NCBI GenBank assembly: GCA_026260175.1
Contig: JAKCWW010001047.1
Coordinates: forward strand, 38,578-80,237
Source of the DNA: Reticulitermes lucifugus
Lineage: Eukaryota > Arthropoda > Insecta > Blattodea > Rhinotermitidae
Length of the DNA stretch: 41,660 bases
Direction of reading: 5' to 3'
Positions 1 to 10,845 of this stretch are shown one piece after another; position 1 is the first letter of the stretch, and each line of letters starts with the position of its first letter. Under the pieces are notes generated by a model. It made no database searches. It was not told the origin of the DNA and saw only the letters and a program-made list of their open reading frames with translations. The position numbers were made by a program, and so were the translations under genes.

Positions 1-147
1 TCAGGTAGAGGTCTCTGCGACGAGCTGGTCCCTCGTCCAGAGGAGTCCTACAGAGTGTGGTGTTTCTAAAAAGTGTGATCATGAAGCCTCGAAAAATGAG
101 ACGGCCTAGGCCCCCAAGGGGCTGTCGGGCCATTGGGGGGAAAAAAA
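1..147 (+). repeat. SINE family A, 3' part, cut by the window edge
   Basis: This is the 3' body and A-rich tail of a tRNA-derived SINE. It aligns almost base for base with the reverse complement of 35758-35900, where a full copy of the same family lies. The shared block starts TCAGGTAGAGGTCTCTGCGA and ends in CCATTG followed by poly-A (141-147). The tRNA-like head would lie left of the window. There are a few substitutions and short indels relative to the other copy. It has no coding role. Confidence 0.85.
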
Positions 148-234
148 TCTACAGAGACGATTTTGTTGTGTCATATTAAAGGAACTGGCTAGAATGCTGC
201 TGTATTCTTACTAACTCCATCGAACAGAATTATT

Positions 235-372
235 CTTGACTAGCTGATCGGTCCTCACCTAGTCAAGAAACCTGCGCATTTTATGGAACCCAAGTGTTCG
301 TTACCATGTTCACAACAACCTGTTACTTGTCCGTATCCTGAGCCAGATTAATCCAGGCCACACCCTCCCATC
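235..372 (+). repeat. Dispersed repeat E, diverged copy
   Basis: This is a non-coding remnant of an interspersed repeat. Its core (AGTCAAGAAACC, then TTTTATGGAACCCAAG, then TATCCTGAGCCAGATTAATC) resembles a repeat that I remember, in translation, as KKFPAFYG in cockroach and termite gene models. A second copy of the same 5' portion lies at 16395-16480 and runs into the minisatellite there. The class is unknown to me. Identification of the wider family is from memory. Confidence 0.55.
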
Positions 373-376
373 CGAT

Positions 377-620
377 TTCTTTTTTTTTTATTAATGGAGA
401 AGGGCCCCGCGGCAGATGCTACGGACACACAGCAGCCATAAGGCTTGTTGTACAACCCTATGATAAAGATTTAGAGAAAGATGATTAGTGTTTTCATTTT
501 TCTGAGTAATGGAGCACCGGTGGACTTAAATTGACAAACCGAGGTACTCGGGGAGAAACCTGTCCCAGTGCCACTTTGTCCACCACAAATGCCACATGGA
601 CTGAACCGGGATCGAACATC
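377..620 (-). repeat. SINE family B, nearly complete, antisense
   Basis: Read on the minus strand, this begins near 620 with a pol III box-B-like GTTCGATCC (609-617). It continues through a body containing CATGTGGCATTTGTGGTGGA and ends with a tail block (GTAGCATCTGCCGCGGGGCC) followed by poly-A (poly-T on the plus strand, 380-389). The head half matches 37955-38130 on the plus strand. The tail half matches 39900-39979 (+), 40525-40600 (-) and 41586-41660 (-). No box A was found, so the head may be truncated or decayed. Confidence 0.75.
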
Positions 621-1919
621 TTATTTCTTTAAGATTCATTTTAATATTGTCCTCCTATTTAGGCCTATATCTTTTAAGCGGTGTTATGTCGTCAGATTTA
701 CCCAGTAAATTTCTTTACGCACTTCTGTTCTCCTCATCGTGCCACATGTCCCGACCATCCCACCCTCCTTGATTTTATCACCTTAATAATATTTTGCGGG
801 AAATACAAATCCGAAACATCTCATTGTGTTGTGTCCATAAAGAGTTTGTACTTACGTCGACTACTAAACATGGAACAACAAAAATATCAGAATGAATATA
901 GGTAATAAAATGACAATGAAACGGTCCAGAAATATGACTTCCAGCGCATCAGCAAGCTCGCATCGCTGTGCAAATATCAGTTGAAAGAAATACGCGCTCT
1001 TTGTGCAGATGTCATACACCTGAAACACGATTGGCTGGCCAGACTTGTCTGTCTCCATTTTTCACTTCCAACTCAAGGCAATGGATGTCGATAAAACTAT
1101 GTTTTGTGAATCCGCAACAAAATTTATGGAGCAAGTTTAGTGTTTCTTCATATTGATTGTCATCGACTTTGCTTAGTCTCCGTTTTCATAAAAACAGTCA
1201 TTAGTACAAAACACTGTACTGCGAATTATAGACCTTACTGCGACTGGCAAATTTTGTTTGAAATGTTTTTCAGTGTAGTGTAGAGGTGAATAAATCCCGG
1301 GCGCCAAGCCTCCCTGGCGGCTAAGCTTTTTACGGTGGCGCCTATTATTTGCAGATCCCCAGCATGGAACTTGCTTTATGTCACTCGTCTGCCACCTGGA
1401 ATTTTGAGGTTGGAATTTGTGGACCTCTGGAATGGTGTATATTTAATGAAATAAAATGGAAAGAATTATGATTGTAGTGTGAAAATTGTAATGCGATTAA
1501 CTACGCTACAGTAGTGTTTTATTTGCAATAAAGTTGGCGAATATCTTACAAGGAACGCGACTGGAAAATACGCATAGGCTTAATCCATCGGAACACCTTT
1601 CCATTCTTCCATATTATTTTTCAGAGCCTTATTACTACAAGATAAATCGATTTATTCAGGATGCAAGCCGTGCCGTAGTTCAGGAGATAAGTTGTCGGCT
1701 TCTCACTGCGGATGCTCTGGTCTGATCACAAGACAGTCCACATGATATTAGGGGTGGGAAAAACGGCGTTCAGACAGGTATTTTATCCGAGTGCTCTGGT
1801 TTTCCGCTGTCACTATCATTACACGAGTTCTCAATATTCTTCTTCTATATGGGGCTGGTAAAATAGGCAGATTAGCGTATGCAGCACAAAGGAGCTCAGG
1901 ATCATCCCTCTGCAATTAT
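621..1919. other. No recognisable gene; AT-rich non-coding DNA
   Basis: Only short chance reading frames occur here, with no splice-flanked coding segment and no recognised repeat. A GC-rich patch at about 1295-1345 contains small inverted GGCG/CGCC words but nothing I can name. It is presumably intron or upstream sequence of the exon at 2278. Confidence 0.5.
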
Positions 1920-2197
1920 AGGTAAGGGTGCAGGGCATAAAGGCATATACAGGAGCAGAGGTATAGCTCCACTCATTCTTAGTCTTAATTACATAGATGT
2001 GAGTGTCAGCTTTACGGCCCGGGCGCTTTCTCCCTGGGGAAGAACTCGGTAATCGTTGAGTACGAGGCTGGGTGGACCCCACAGCAAGTTTGGACGTTAG
2101 GTAGAAGGAAAATAACATCATGAACCTTCCGGGAATCTAGCTCTGGAGCCTCCAGCCCATAGCCTAGTCACTGTACCAATTGAACTGCCCCGGCTCT
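1920..2197 (-). repeat. tRNA-headed SINE family C, antisense
   Basis: On the minus strand the head starts near 2197 (GAGCCGGGGCAGTTCAATTG) with a tRNA-like box A region and a degenerate box B (GCTAGATTCCC). The body contains the family's hallmark blocks: a CTTCT-type block, AACGTCCA, GGGGTCCACCCAGCCTC, and a 3' part that translates as NEWSYTSAP. The same body plan recurs at 10846, 17828, 18139 and 33860. The head lies only about 80 bp upstream of the splice acceptor of the exon at 2278, in the opposite orientation. Confidence 0.75.
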
Positions 2198-2277
2198 CAC
2201 CCAAAGAATAGAAAAATTATTAATGCAGGCTGCAACGAATTAATCCGTGTCTTTCCGTACGTGCGGTATATTTTCAG

Positions 2278-2497
2278 AGTCCGACGCCCGTAATGTGTCC
2301 ATCTCCACAATACTTCTATTCGCCATACACAGAGCCGGAGTACATTGGAGTACCTCTGGAACCTCCAGGTCCTCCTCCAGAGTACGAAGATGCAACGCAA
2401 GCTGGTCTTTCAACAGCGGCCATCATAGCCAGCCAGTCACAGGATTACGTAGACGAGAAGCTGGCTGAGTACCAGGCTACCATCCACCAGCTGCAAG
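2278..2497 (+). CDS. Internal coding exon of an unidentified Pro/Tyr-rich, PPxY-containing protein
   Basis: This is the only convincing exon in the window. It is preceded by a pyrimidine/AT-rich tract ending TATATTTTCAG and followed by the donor GTAGGG at 2498. The frame is open across it and gives 73 codons plus one base, so the downstream intron is phase 1. The peptide reads SPTPVMCPSPQYFYSPY..., then a proline-rich block with PPPEYED. PPEY fits the PPxY class that binds WW domains. Next comes a charged, heptad-like segment (DYVDEKLAEYQATIHQLQ) likely to be helical or coiled-coil. An ATG at 2293 is in frame but need not be a start, because the frame is open back to the acceptor. I do not recognise the protein. 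An angiomotin-like arrangement (PPxY before coiled coil) came to mind, but no specific match supports it. No other exon of this gene could be identified here. Confidence 0.7.
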
Positions 2498-2663
2498 GTA
2501 GGGTACATCTTCCAGCTCACTCTCGGGAACATTTCAGGGAAGTCTGCAACCATGTGTTAGTTTCGTGGCATTTATTCTTCTCTGTCAGAACCATGCTATT
2601 AGATCTCCTCTGTTGGCACGGAGTTTCAATTACCATACTAGAAAAGGCACGTTACGCATTGGC

Positions 2664-2719
2664 CACACACACACGTACACACACATATGTATGTATATGT
2701 GTGTGTACATGTGTGTGTA
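2664..2719. repeat. Imperfect (CA)n(TG)n microsatellite
   Basis: CA repeats run into TATGTATGTATATG and then TG repeats, making an inverted, self-complementary simple repeat. It lies about 165 bp inside the putative intron. It could form a cruciform or hairpin, but no function is implied. Confidence 0.85.
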
Positions 2720-3099
2720 GTACGTATTTCCTTCATATAAAACGCTGAGGCAATGGTCACCAAATCCTGAAGCATCCCATTCGATAACTGCATGCCATTT
2801 GTGACGGAGTCGTAAATATTACAGATATCATTGTCCTTTTCTGTTAACTACGTACCATGTGCTACTGTTGATATTATAACCACCCGACATTACGATAGGC
2901 CAAACAGCGTACAATAACTACATAAGATTAGTTTTGTTCCATGTCTTCGCAAGTAAAGTAATCAAATGTTTGTAGTTACAGTGCTTTTGCTATAGGTACG
3001 GCAGTGCTTTAACTTTGGTGTAGATGTGTTCCGTTAATGCTCCGTCTTTGTCAGATGCGATAGGTATTACACTCGTATTAAAACTGTTGCACCTGTAAG

Positions 3100-3145
3100 C
3101 AGGTCCGTAGCCGGGGGGGGGGTGCAAATGGGTGCAATGCACCCA
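3100..3145 (+). repeat. Possible transposon-end relic with a G10 run
   Basis: AGGTCCGTAGCC followed by ten G and TGCAAATGGGTGCA resembles the termini CAGTGGCGTAGG and CAGGGGCGTAGC at the two ends of the short element at 16051-16270. It may therefore be one end of a related non-autonomous DNA transposon. No partner end was found nearby, so this is tentative. Confidence 0.25.
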
Positions 3146-4799
3146 CTAAAATCTGCACAATATCCAAGACGAACATGCTGATCGGCCCACCAAGAAACGT
3201 GCAACACCCTACCGCATCCACTTGCTGCCTCTTCAACCTCCGTGGTTTCAAACAACCATTTTCAAAACTATGCATATGCAAGATGTTTTGTTCAATGATA
3301 TAGAGCGCTTTACATGACTGAAGTGTTGATTTTGTGGTCCTGACAAACGTGCTTTTTACGCTTAGGTATACATAATATATACAGTATATGTATAATAGTG
3401 CGTTATATACATATATAAACGTGTGTACATATATGCACGCACAGTGGAAGCCGCTGCACCTACTGTGTTCAGGGTCTGGCTACAGGCCTGCCTGTAAGTT
3501 TGGATCAGAATATGACGGGCATATTTTTCACACACATATTCCCAAAATTTCGGTTTAGGTAGCTTCAGTTGACACAAATCTATAGCTCCATGTTGAGACT
3601 GCTTATATAAACCATACATAGTAGCAGGAGCTGGAATAGATAGCGTTTGTTAAGTTTGTCTTCCAAAATTTAATTTTACTCTATTAAGCATCAGTGTGCT
3701 CTCAAGATAACTGCTTTCGATATGTCGGTTTATATTTAGAGTGACCGTGTGGTTCTATACTACTATACGTACTAAGAAGTACAAAAGGAATTTCTTCAGT
3801 GATTTAGTGATTTCGTCCATGAAAATGTTTGAAAGTAAATTTCTTACTGCTTTTTTGTTTTGCACTTCGTCTTAACTGCTTACAACTTCATTTAGTTATT
3901 TTTGGACCAATATCTTAAAAAATTCGGAAACATTTGGACACAAACTACGTGTGTCAATATATTGCTTGCGAGCCACACGATAACAGTGCCAAAGGCTTGA
4001 TGTATTCTTGATATTGGAGTATAAGGGACACGAAGCGAATCTGAGTGATTACTGGGGTGCTGGGTCAGATGCAGTTTGTTAGGTTGTCACGCAGATGGCA
4101 GAAAGGAACAAGAAAGTAGAATAACGCTATAACTACTCATCCATTTAAGCGTATATGTGTTTTTGCATGAATTAGAACAGATTTTACGTCTGATGCTTTA
4201 ATAAATACTATACACGAGCATTTGTATGTGGCAGAAAAGTTTTGTAAAGACCCTGTAAATGTACCGAGCATTGGATATGTTATTTGAACACGATATTTAA
4301 AAACAACAACTTTTTAAGAGTAGTAACTTTTATTATTGCATATGGGATATTATGTTATTTCTTTTTACGTCAGTATTGAGATATGAAACGTATTCAATAA
4401 TACAAATGATATATAACCGGTAAGAAGAACATTGCACCATCTTACAAAATCGCTGACAGACGAGATTCGTTGAGGGCCCGCAGCATGTCCGATGTGCGGA
4501 TGTGTTTCACAGCCTTTTCATTCACTGGCAAAACATCCATATTTCTAGAAATGTAATATAAGGTAATCCCTTTACCATTCATATACTTTCTGTATGCCTC
4601 GCATTCCTGTCATGACAATCGCAAATGAATCTCATTGGAAAATGCGCTGCACGAGGAGCGAAACCTCGGACTGACCTGTTTATTTCTGTCAAAAGATACT
4701 GGCAGACTGTTGAATCACTGACCATTGAAGATGTAGTTTGTCACCATAAAACAAATTTTCAGCTATGATTCGAAATGGAGAATTAAGACTTCTGACATG

Positions 4800-5010
4800 T
4801 TACGCCGTGTCGACTGGTACAAAATTACCTTCAGCTTCAGGGACAAGCAGTCCTTGACGGTGAAGACGAAGGTATTGCGCTCCTTCGAAACGTCTTTAAC
4901 TCTTTACCACAAAACACGGCGTAATATCCCAGAAGAGTCTTCTCGGATTGCTTGCCCCTGCAGGCGAGATATTATATTCCTTCGACACGTCGGTAGCTAC
5001 GTGTATTTAT
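4800..5010 (+). repeat. Dispersed repeat G with two hammerhead-like segments
   Basis: This contains CACGGCGTAATATCCCAGAA, which is shared with 9990-10018 (ACGCGGCGTCATATCCCAGA). In translation the block reads TRRNIPE here and TRRHIPE there, a recurrent blattodean repeat signature from memory. Two hammerhead-like segments lie inside about 95 bp apart. At 4857-4900, GTGAAGA is followed by an extra C, a GAAGG/CCTTC stem, GAAA and ACGTC. A weaker second one is at 4956-5000. The first has G where the hammerhead consensus has C3, so activity is doubtful. Confidence 0.45.
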
Positions 5011-6067
5011 CAGTCAAAGCGGTGTAACATTCTAGGCGACTGCAGTGTGCAGCAGCGCCGCTCTAAGAACCTCAAATCTTTCACTGGTTCGAGTTCTTGT
5101 GTGCTTAAACTGCAAACTGGAGGACAGACCATTGTCGCTGTTCGCAACTGCTTTTTCAGTAAATCCGAGGATACACTCCGCCGTACGCCATATACTGCGA
5201 TAGCTGAACTGACGTGGGTTGCTCAGAGACTGAGAACAGCTCGTTCTGACCGGCACATCTGAGTAGGTGCCTTCCAAGCTTTTCGCCTGAGAACGAAAAC
5301 AGATCCAGTTGCCGAAACTTTGTACTTTTCTGTATCTTTCTATTTTTTAAACACTAGAAACTAGACAAAGTCCAAAATCCACTACACCATCCTCAGACAC
5401 TAGAGAAATGAATTATCTGATCAGGGAATACTTGCTACCAGTCTGTTGAGAATGTTTGTCTTAGGAGGCACAGGAATATATGAAAGGATGATATTAAAAT
5501 GGATGCTAAATAGATATTTTGTGGATTTTATTCAAATGTTTCGGAATAGGTACCAGTAACGGCTGTTATGAGCTCGGTAGCTGAGTGCGTGTCAAGTGCA
5601 CTGTTTTATGCACTTGTGCATGTAATGATTGTACATTGGAAGCATTTGTACACGGAAATGCTTTGCTAGAAAATCAGCAAATCTGTTTTGTGACATAAAC
5701 CGCCATGACTGAGGCTACCCTATTGTACCTCACAAAAGAGGGACATTCTCTGGTGGAAGACGTAATCGTCACGCTGCAATATTAGCTGTGCGTGACGTGC
5801 AGCTTTACGCCTGAATCTGCCTGTTTAGACTTCCTGCAAGGCACATCTGCCAGAGACTTTGCCTAAATGCAACAAGGACGATACACCTGCATTCCCTTCG
5901 TGTCGTGATAGGACACATTAATTTAAGTATGTCTAAATGTTTAAATATGTGGCACCTAGACATTAGGTCTGACAGATTTGTATAGAATGGACTGCAGTAT
6001 ACAGGCGAAAACTCTGTAAAAATACATGTCACTGAAGTCTTTATATTACATACACCGTGCATCTTGT
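5011..6067. other. No recognisable feature
   Basis: AT-rich DNA with short frames on both strands. None has splice context or recognisable protein content. Confidence 0.45.
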
Positions 6068-6128
6068 CATAATCTTCATAACAACCAACAAATGCACTGG
6101 ATCGAACACATATATAATGTATATTAGA

Positions 6129-6172
6129 GACCCCTACATACATTTCGACAAGGTGTCATCCTCAGGGGGTTC
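6129..6172 (-). ncRNA. Hammerhead-ribozyme-like motif (left arm)
   Basis: Read on the minus strand: helix-I strand ACCCC, CTGAGGA core, an extra T, stem II GACA/TGTC with a 3-nt loop, GAAA, a weak helix III ending GTA, then helix-I strand GGGGT. Helix I can form 5 bp. Position 7 of the core is G, which the consensus allows. Helix III (TGTATG) pairs poorly apart from A15.1-U16.1. Confidence 0.45.
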
Positions 6173-6212
6173 ATCACAAAGGAATACAAAGGAATCCTGT
6201 GTTCCTTTGTGA

Positions 6213-6262
6213 TGAAGCCCCTGAGGATGACTCCTTGTTATCGAAACATAAGTAAGGGTCTC
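6213..6262 (+). ncRNA. Hammerhead-ribozyme-like motif (right arm), decayed
   Basis: This is the mirror-image partner of the motif at 6129-6172. CTGAGGA, an extra T, a poorly paired stem II, GAAA, then AC-ATAA-GT and A. The helix-I strands (CCC and AGGGT) are offset by one base. The core bases are intact but the helices are weaker than in the left arm. Confidence 0.35.
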
Positions 6263-6321
6263 TAATGTACATTGTAAATGCATTATATCTAGTGTACTTG
6301 TTTGTTGTTATGAAGATTATG

Positions 6322-6884
6322 TCACCGAAGTGTTAAATTGCTTATAAGCGAGACTTCAGGTCTTGAAAACAAAGAGACAGATTACAAGATTTCAGTGAAG
6401 CTGGGAGGATCTGTCATAAACGGAGTACATAGATGTGAATTAGATTCAAATGGCTTAGAATGGGGTCCAGTACTGGCTTGTACGAATAAAGTTTCCCGTA
6501 GGTGACAGAGAATACACCGACCGACAAAATAGAATAATGATTAAAGTGTGACGCAGTTTTATGTAGATTGGAGTTGGTTACTTATAAATATGGACTATTT
6601 CAGACAAGTCAAGGAAGTCTAGCAATGTGCTTGGAAAAGCTAGCAGTTTGGAGTGTACAGTATTTATATCGGATAGCACGTAATTGATGCGTTAGCTGCA
6701 GTTAACCACTATGCAGTAATTGTATCTTATTCATGTCTACATGCTGGGCACACTTTCCAGATATATACAGCATTTCCGCCTTTTGTGTTTAGGTGGCTCA
6801 TCCTTTCTCGTTCATTGCATGGCATTCTGTAAAGTTTTACGCAACAAATGACCATAAACAACTGGAGATGAATTTAAATACGAA
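6322..6884. other. No recognisable feature
   Basis: AT-rich sequence between two repeat elements. No coding, RNA or repeat structure was found. Confidence 0.4.
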
Positions 6885-7035
6885 TGTATATTTCACTCAT
6901 CAGTAGCACAGTCACAACTAACACACACACCTTCAACACGTAGTCAGGCTACTGGCTTCAGCTTCAAGGAGCCATCATCAGGCCTATGACAGAAACTGTG
7001 AAAAACAAACTGCATACATTTGGTAAGAGGAAAAC
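6885..7035 (-). repeat. Hammerhead-bearing element family 2, copy 1
   Basis: This is homologous over about 150 bp to 32665-32820. Both share CAGTAG(C/T)ACAGTCACAAC, a run of CA, TCAGGCTAC, GAGCCATCATCAGGCC and a following AAGAG block. The embedded hammerhead-like motif (6942-6990, minus strand) has CTGATGA, an extra T, a stem II and helix-I strands AGGC/GCCT. It reads GAAG where the core needs GAAA, so this copy is probably inactive. Confidence 0.65.
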
Positions 7036-7639
7036 TCCCCCTTCTTTTACAATTACATATAAAAAATCCTTGCCGCCTTTCTTTAATCTGACATATTTGA
7101 AACTCAAGTTGTATAAAGTTTTCAAATAACTAAAACACTTAACTTTCCTGCCCCACGAAGAGCCTAATGATGTTCCACGGTTGTGCATTTGGCACTGGCT
7201 GTGGGTTCTGTGGGTTAGGAGGGGGCGTGGGCGCCCCATAAATGTTAGACACAGAACACGTCCCTTTCGAATTTGAAAAATTAAGCACAAAAGTAAAGTG
7301 CCCGTTTCTGACAACGTGGAATAAGAAATTATTCGTTCTGGTATTAAAATTCCCTTATTTTAAAGAGTATTCCTATACCATAATAAATGATTAGGAATGA
7401 ATCTTGAAGTGTTGTATTTTCCTTGTGTTTATAAGTTAGTGTTTTGGTGGTTAATAAACATATTAGGAATGAAATTTGAGTTGTATGCTAGTAGATGTAC
7501 AAATAAGAGAAGGGATAGCAGGTGAATTGCCGGCACCTAGCGAAGAGGCATACCTGCTGTATTTATATTTTGTTGTTTAGGCCTATGCTGCAAGAAGGCT
7601 GACGATTTGCTCTAAAATTCTAACGTTTGCCGCGTCCCC

Positions 7640-8010
7640 TGAGTGTGTTAGCCAGCGCCTCCCTAGAACCAGACTCTTCCGTCGCCACTGCTTGTGGAAC
7701 TCAACTTGTGTACAGACTGTGTCAGTCTCCAGTCTTATGCACTTGCAGGCAACTACTGTGAGTTGGTGAACTGCGCGTTTGTTTGTTTATTGACGAAGGT
7801 GTGTCGTGATATACTGGCTGACCGCCAGCTGCAACAGACTATACTGAATGAGGTTTGTCGTGATTTTCCTCAGTCTTTCCAGGCGAATGCTGAGGCAGTA
7901 CCCTGCAAGAAGTGACGATAATTTGCTTTCACATCTTTTGCAATTCATGAGCCACTTATCATTCTACACCTTTCGACACTGCAGTGTGAGCCGTTGAGAC
8001 CCTCATTAAA
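7640..8010 (+). repeat. Dispersed repeat H, broken by frameshifts
   Basis: A reading frame at 7694-7915 ends CRDFPQSFQANAEAVPCKK and stops. The DNA that follows can be read in other frames as FAIH/HLSFYTF-like words. I recognise the pattern from memory as a blattodean interspersed repeat whose translations contain SLQANAGTVP and FLPNPFQFIIHL. There is no ATG at the frame start and no splice-bounded exon. The repeat's class is unknown to me. Confidence 0.4.
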
Positions 8011-8341
8011 TAACTCAAAGTGTAACTGATTGGATCATATTGAAATGTACTAAGAAGTCGGTTTTGAGGGTTTGAACTGGATGTGGTTGGTTTAGGGTCG
8101 GGACCGAGTGCGATGTTTTGTGAAAACATTACCGATCCCGTGGTGGCGGGGAATTTCGTGGCTGCTTCAGTGACTTCTAGCTTCACAAGAAGGTCGCTGA
8201 TTCAAGGATTTATTTGCGGTACAATATCTGAGTCTAAATGCAATCTTGTGTAATGTACCCACTTCTATGTACATTGATCTTAGAGTGAAAACTTATTGAA
8301 CAGACGCACGGCTACATTATTTGCAAAACAGCGGTAATCTG

Positions 8342-8407
8342 TACCTGCAGTATACGGTGGCACTCCAGCACTTATACCTGCAGTATACGGTGGCACTCCA
8401 GCACGTA
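8342..8407. repeat. 33-bp direct repeat, two copies
   Basis: TACCTGCAGTATACGGTGGC plus CACTCCAGCAC is repeated at 8342 and 8375 with a period of 33 bp and one clear difference near the junction (CTTAT against CGTAT). This is a recent local tandem duplication. Confidence 0.9.
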
Positions 8408-9334
8408 TACGTTCCTTTCTTAATGAAATAAACATAGCTTTTTGCCACGACCAGTAGTCTTTTTAGAACAAAGTATGCCAAAAAATATGCTTACCAATTT
8501 AGTATAGCCTAGTTTTTTTCAGAGTGCTGTAGAATTTTTTTAGATTAATAATTTATTATAATGGGCCATGGGCCTACTCGTATGACAAGTGACTACATTG
8601 GCATATTTGACCATACGCGTAACAATAAAAAAAGCACAGCATATTTACCGTACGGGACCCGATAAAAACATATCTTTAAAGTTCCTGACAGCCAGCCAAA
8701 TGAGCGAATATTTTTGGCCCCCGGTTTATCTTTGCTTCTAGCAAAAATAGAGCAGTCATCAATAGGTCGAGTGTTTAGCCTGTCGAGAACTCCACAGAGA
8801 ATGGCCTTTGCCGTACATAAAGATTAGGCTATCTGAAGAAATAACGGGATATGCTGTAGTGGGAAATGGCTTGCTTATAAAGGACGCCAGAACTGGACAA
8901 TAGGAATGAGCCGGAAGTATGTTGTAGCGTGAGACCCCAGAAATAAAATCGTTAATTTTAAATTGACACCTAGAGTAAATGATGTTGTAATTTGAGGTTT
9001 CATTTTAGGTTTAATAATCTTATTTGGTCTTCAATTTTTGGTGAAACTAGACGGCGCGCATAAGGTGAGGGTGGGGGGCACTTTGTTCCTCCAAAACATT
9101 GGTAATATCTTTATTTTCTGCACAGAGTCATAAACAAGAAGACGGCAAAGTGAATGATGATATTTCTTTCGCGAAAATGGAATCCTTTCTTGGTATTGGT
9201 TATTATCAACAACGCGTTTCAGACGTAGCTCATAATGCCCAGTTTATAGTTCTGTAGGCCTATTCGTTTTTTTTTATTTTTCTATTTTATTATTACGTAA
9301 GTCGATATATTGAAAATTTGGCATCGCCGGCACG

Positions 9335-9620
9335 TTCGTAATTGTTGACTTACAAAATTTATTTCGTACGTGATATATAGGTACGTTTACGATCTATCTC
9401 CAAATTTCATGTACCCTTTTGGTTTACTGATTATAGCCATTAAACCGAAAACTAAACGAAATAATCGCACGGCTGCCGTGTTCTTCTTTTACATCTATAA
9501 AAGCATTATTCTTACAAATTTGGATACATTATTATACATCATGTCAGGACCTTAACATAGGTAGCGCTGCCACCTGACAAGTTCGCGCGTCCACCATGTT
9601 ATTACTGATTTAGGGAATTT
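9335..9620 (+). repeat. Diverged dispersed repeat J, copy 1
   Basis: This shares collinear blocks with 25620-25880: TAATTGTTGACTTACAAA against TAATAATTGACTTACAAA, TCAGGACC followed by TTA/CTA and CAT, a GCGCT/GACGCT block, and CCATGTTATTA followed by TGATT. Order and spacing are similar in both, so they are copies of one old repeat. The class is unknown. Confidence 0.5.
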
Positions 9621-9889
9621 AGTTGTCATCCAGCATCATAAATTTCACATCAAGTGTAACGCAAAGAGGAAAACTAGTTCCAAAACCTGATAAGGGGAGA
9701 CGCACATAAACACACATAACATGGTGATCTCATAAGCATACCTCTTTTTCTGTTTGCTAAGGAAAGGGAGCTAAACAACTAAACACCGGGAAAAAGTTTC
9801 CATTTTTCGAGACACAAAAATATTATGCCCGTGGTCTTTATGATTATGAGACTGCACATAAGGATATACTAATGCGAGACTTATGTTTA

Positions 9890-10030
9890 TCAGAGCGGTA
9901 CTGACGAAGATTCACGTCTTCAGGTCACTGTGTCGACTGGCAAAGAGGAGCTTGTTCCCTTCGACTTCAGGTTCCAATAGTCAAAATTACCAAACCACGC
10001 GGCGTCATATCCCAGAACACTTGACTATTC
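9890..10030 (+). repeat. Dispersed repeat G, second copy
   Basis: TCCCTTCGAC, AAAATTACCAAACCACGCGG and CGTCATATCCCAGAACA parallel the block at 4880-4935. The hammerhead-like portion is decayed here (GACTTC where the other copy has GAAACGTC). Confidence 0.45.
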
Positions 10031-10845
10031 GATTATTCAATTGTTTTAACAAGCGTTTTATTAACCGATTAAAGCTCAGTGGTAAACTATGTGTACTGCC
10101 TGCTGCAACGTTTCAAATCTCTGCATTTTGCTCACGCTTTGTGTTTAGTTCCTTCCTACGATCCTCACAAACAGGACATGGTTGGTCTTTGTAGTGGAGA
10201 CAGTAAATGTTCTTTGTGAATGAGGAACTGAAATTGTATATGCAGTTTTGATAAATTTCAGTCTCTGAAGGACGTGATCACCTCGCAGGCTGGTGACAGA
10301 ACTGCGGTTGCTACTCTGAGCAGAAGGAGCTGTAACACGAAGTTCTTGCTTTCCCCGACAGATGACACAAGTGGCCTCGTCATGGTGACCCATTCTGCTG
10401 TGAAAGTGAATGTGACAACATTGTGCATAAAAATGTGATTGAGTACTGTCGTTACTACGTGCGTTCCGAAATATTAAACACACAAACTCCATAACAATAT
10501 TATTAATGATGTATAATTCTTCTTCCAAGTAAGCCGTATAGGTATAAATGCAAAAATGCGTATGTTATGTAGCCGTTATATTGGCATTACAATTATGCTG
10601 TGCGACTCAAATGCTGCTAAATGCGATGTTGTCAAAGTGCACTCTTCCCGGTTACGTTATTTTTTTACAGAAATATTTCTATTTTGTGCTGTGTGTAACA
10701 TTTGTGTAGGTGCGGTAATCAAATATTCCGCCATATTTAACGTTAATTAACTTGACTTTTGCTCAGAGACAGGATGGCTGTTGGTTTCACATGGTTCGAG
10801 GAATAAACATCTTCACAACTTCAACTTTCTTGAACATAATCAGAC

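Larger units (their letters stand above)
2498..4799. other. Likely intron sequence following the exon; no gene seen
   Basis: The stretch starts with the GT donor of the exon. It then holds AT-rich DNA, a CA/TG repeat, a G-run near 3113 and no supported coding segment. I found no matching acceptor plus open phase-1 frame that looks like a conserved next exon. Confidence 0.5.
6068..6321. repeat. Long imperfect inverted repeat carrying a divergent pair of hammerhead-like motifs
   Basis: The left arm begins CATAATCTTCATAACAAC and the right arm ends GTTGTTATGAAGATTATG. The arms are about 120 bp each and pair through the centre, where TCATCACAAAGGAA (6171-6184) faces TTCCTTTGTGATGA (6202-6215). 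Each arm carries one hammerhead-like motif, minus strand in the left arm and plus strand in the right. No coding sequence is present. This looks like an inverted dimer of one short element or a fold-back transposon. Confidence 0.8.
8408..10845. other. Mostly unassigned AT-rich DNA
   Basis: Apart from the repeat patches annotated at 9335 and 9890 I see no gene. A 127-codon open stretch on the minus strand (10145-10528) has no recognisable content or splice context and is treated as chance. Confidence 0.4.

Noticed and set aside
7694..7915. A Cys-rich frame whose cysteine spacing (27 and 10 residues) suggested a saposin-like domain
   Set aside because: The fourth cysteine position is Ala, the first pair is spaced wrongly, there is no ATG, and the following DNA continues in other frames as a known-looking dispersed repeat. 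The spacing is best treated as coincidence.
10145..10528. 127-codon open frame on the minus strand
   Set aside because: No recognisable domain, no splice or start context, ordinary composition for chance frames, and no neighbouring exons.
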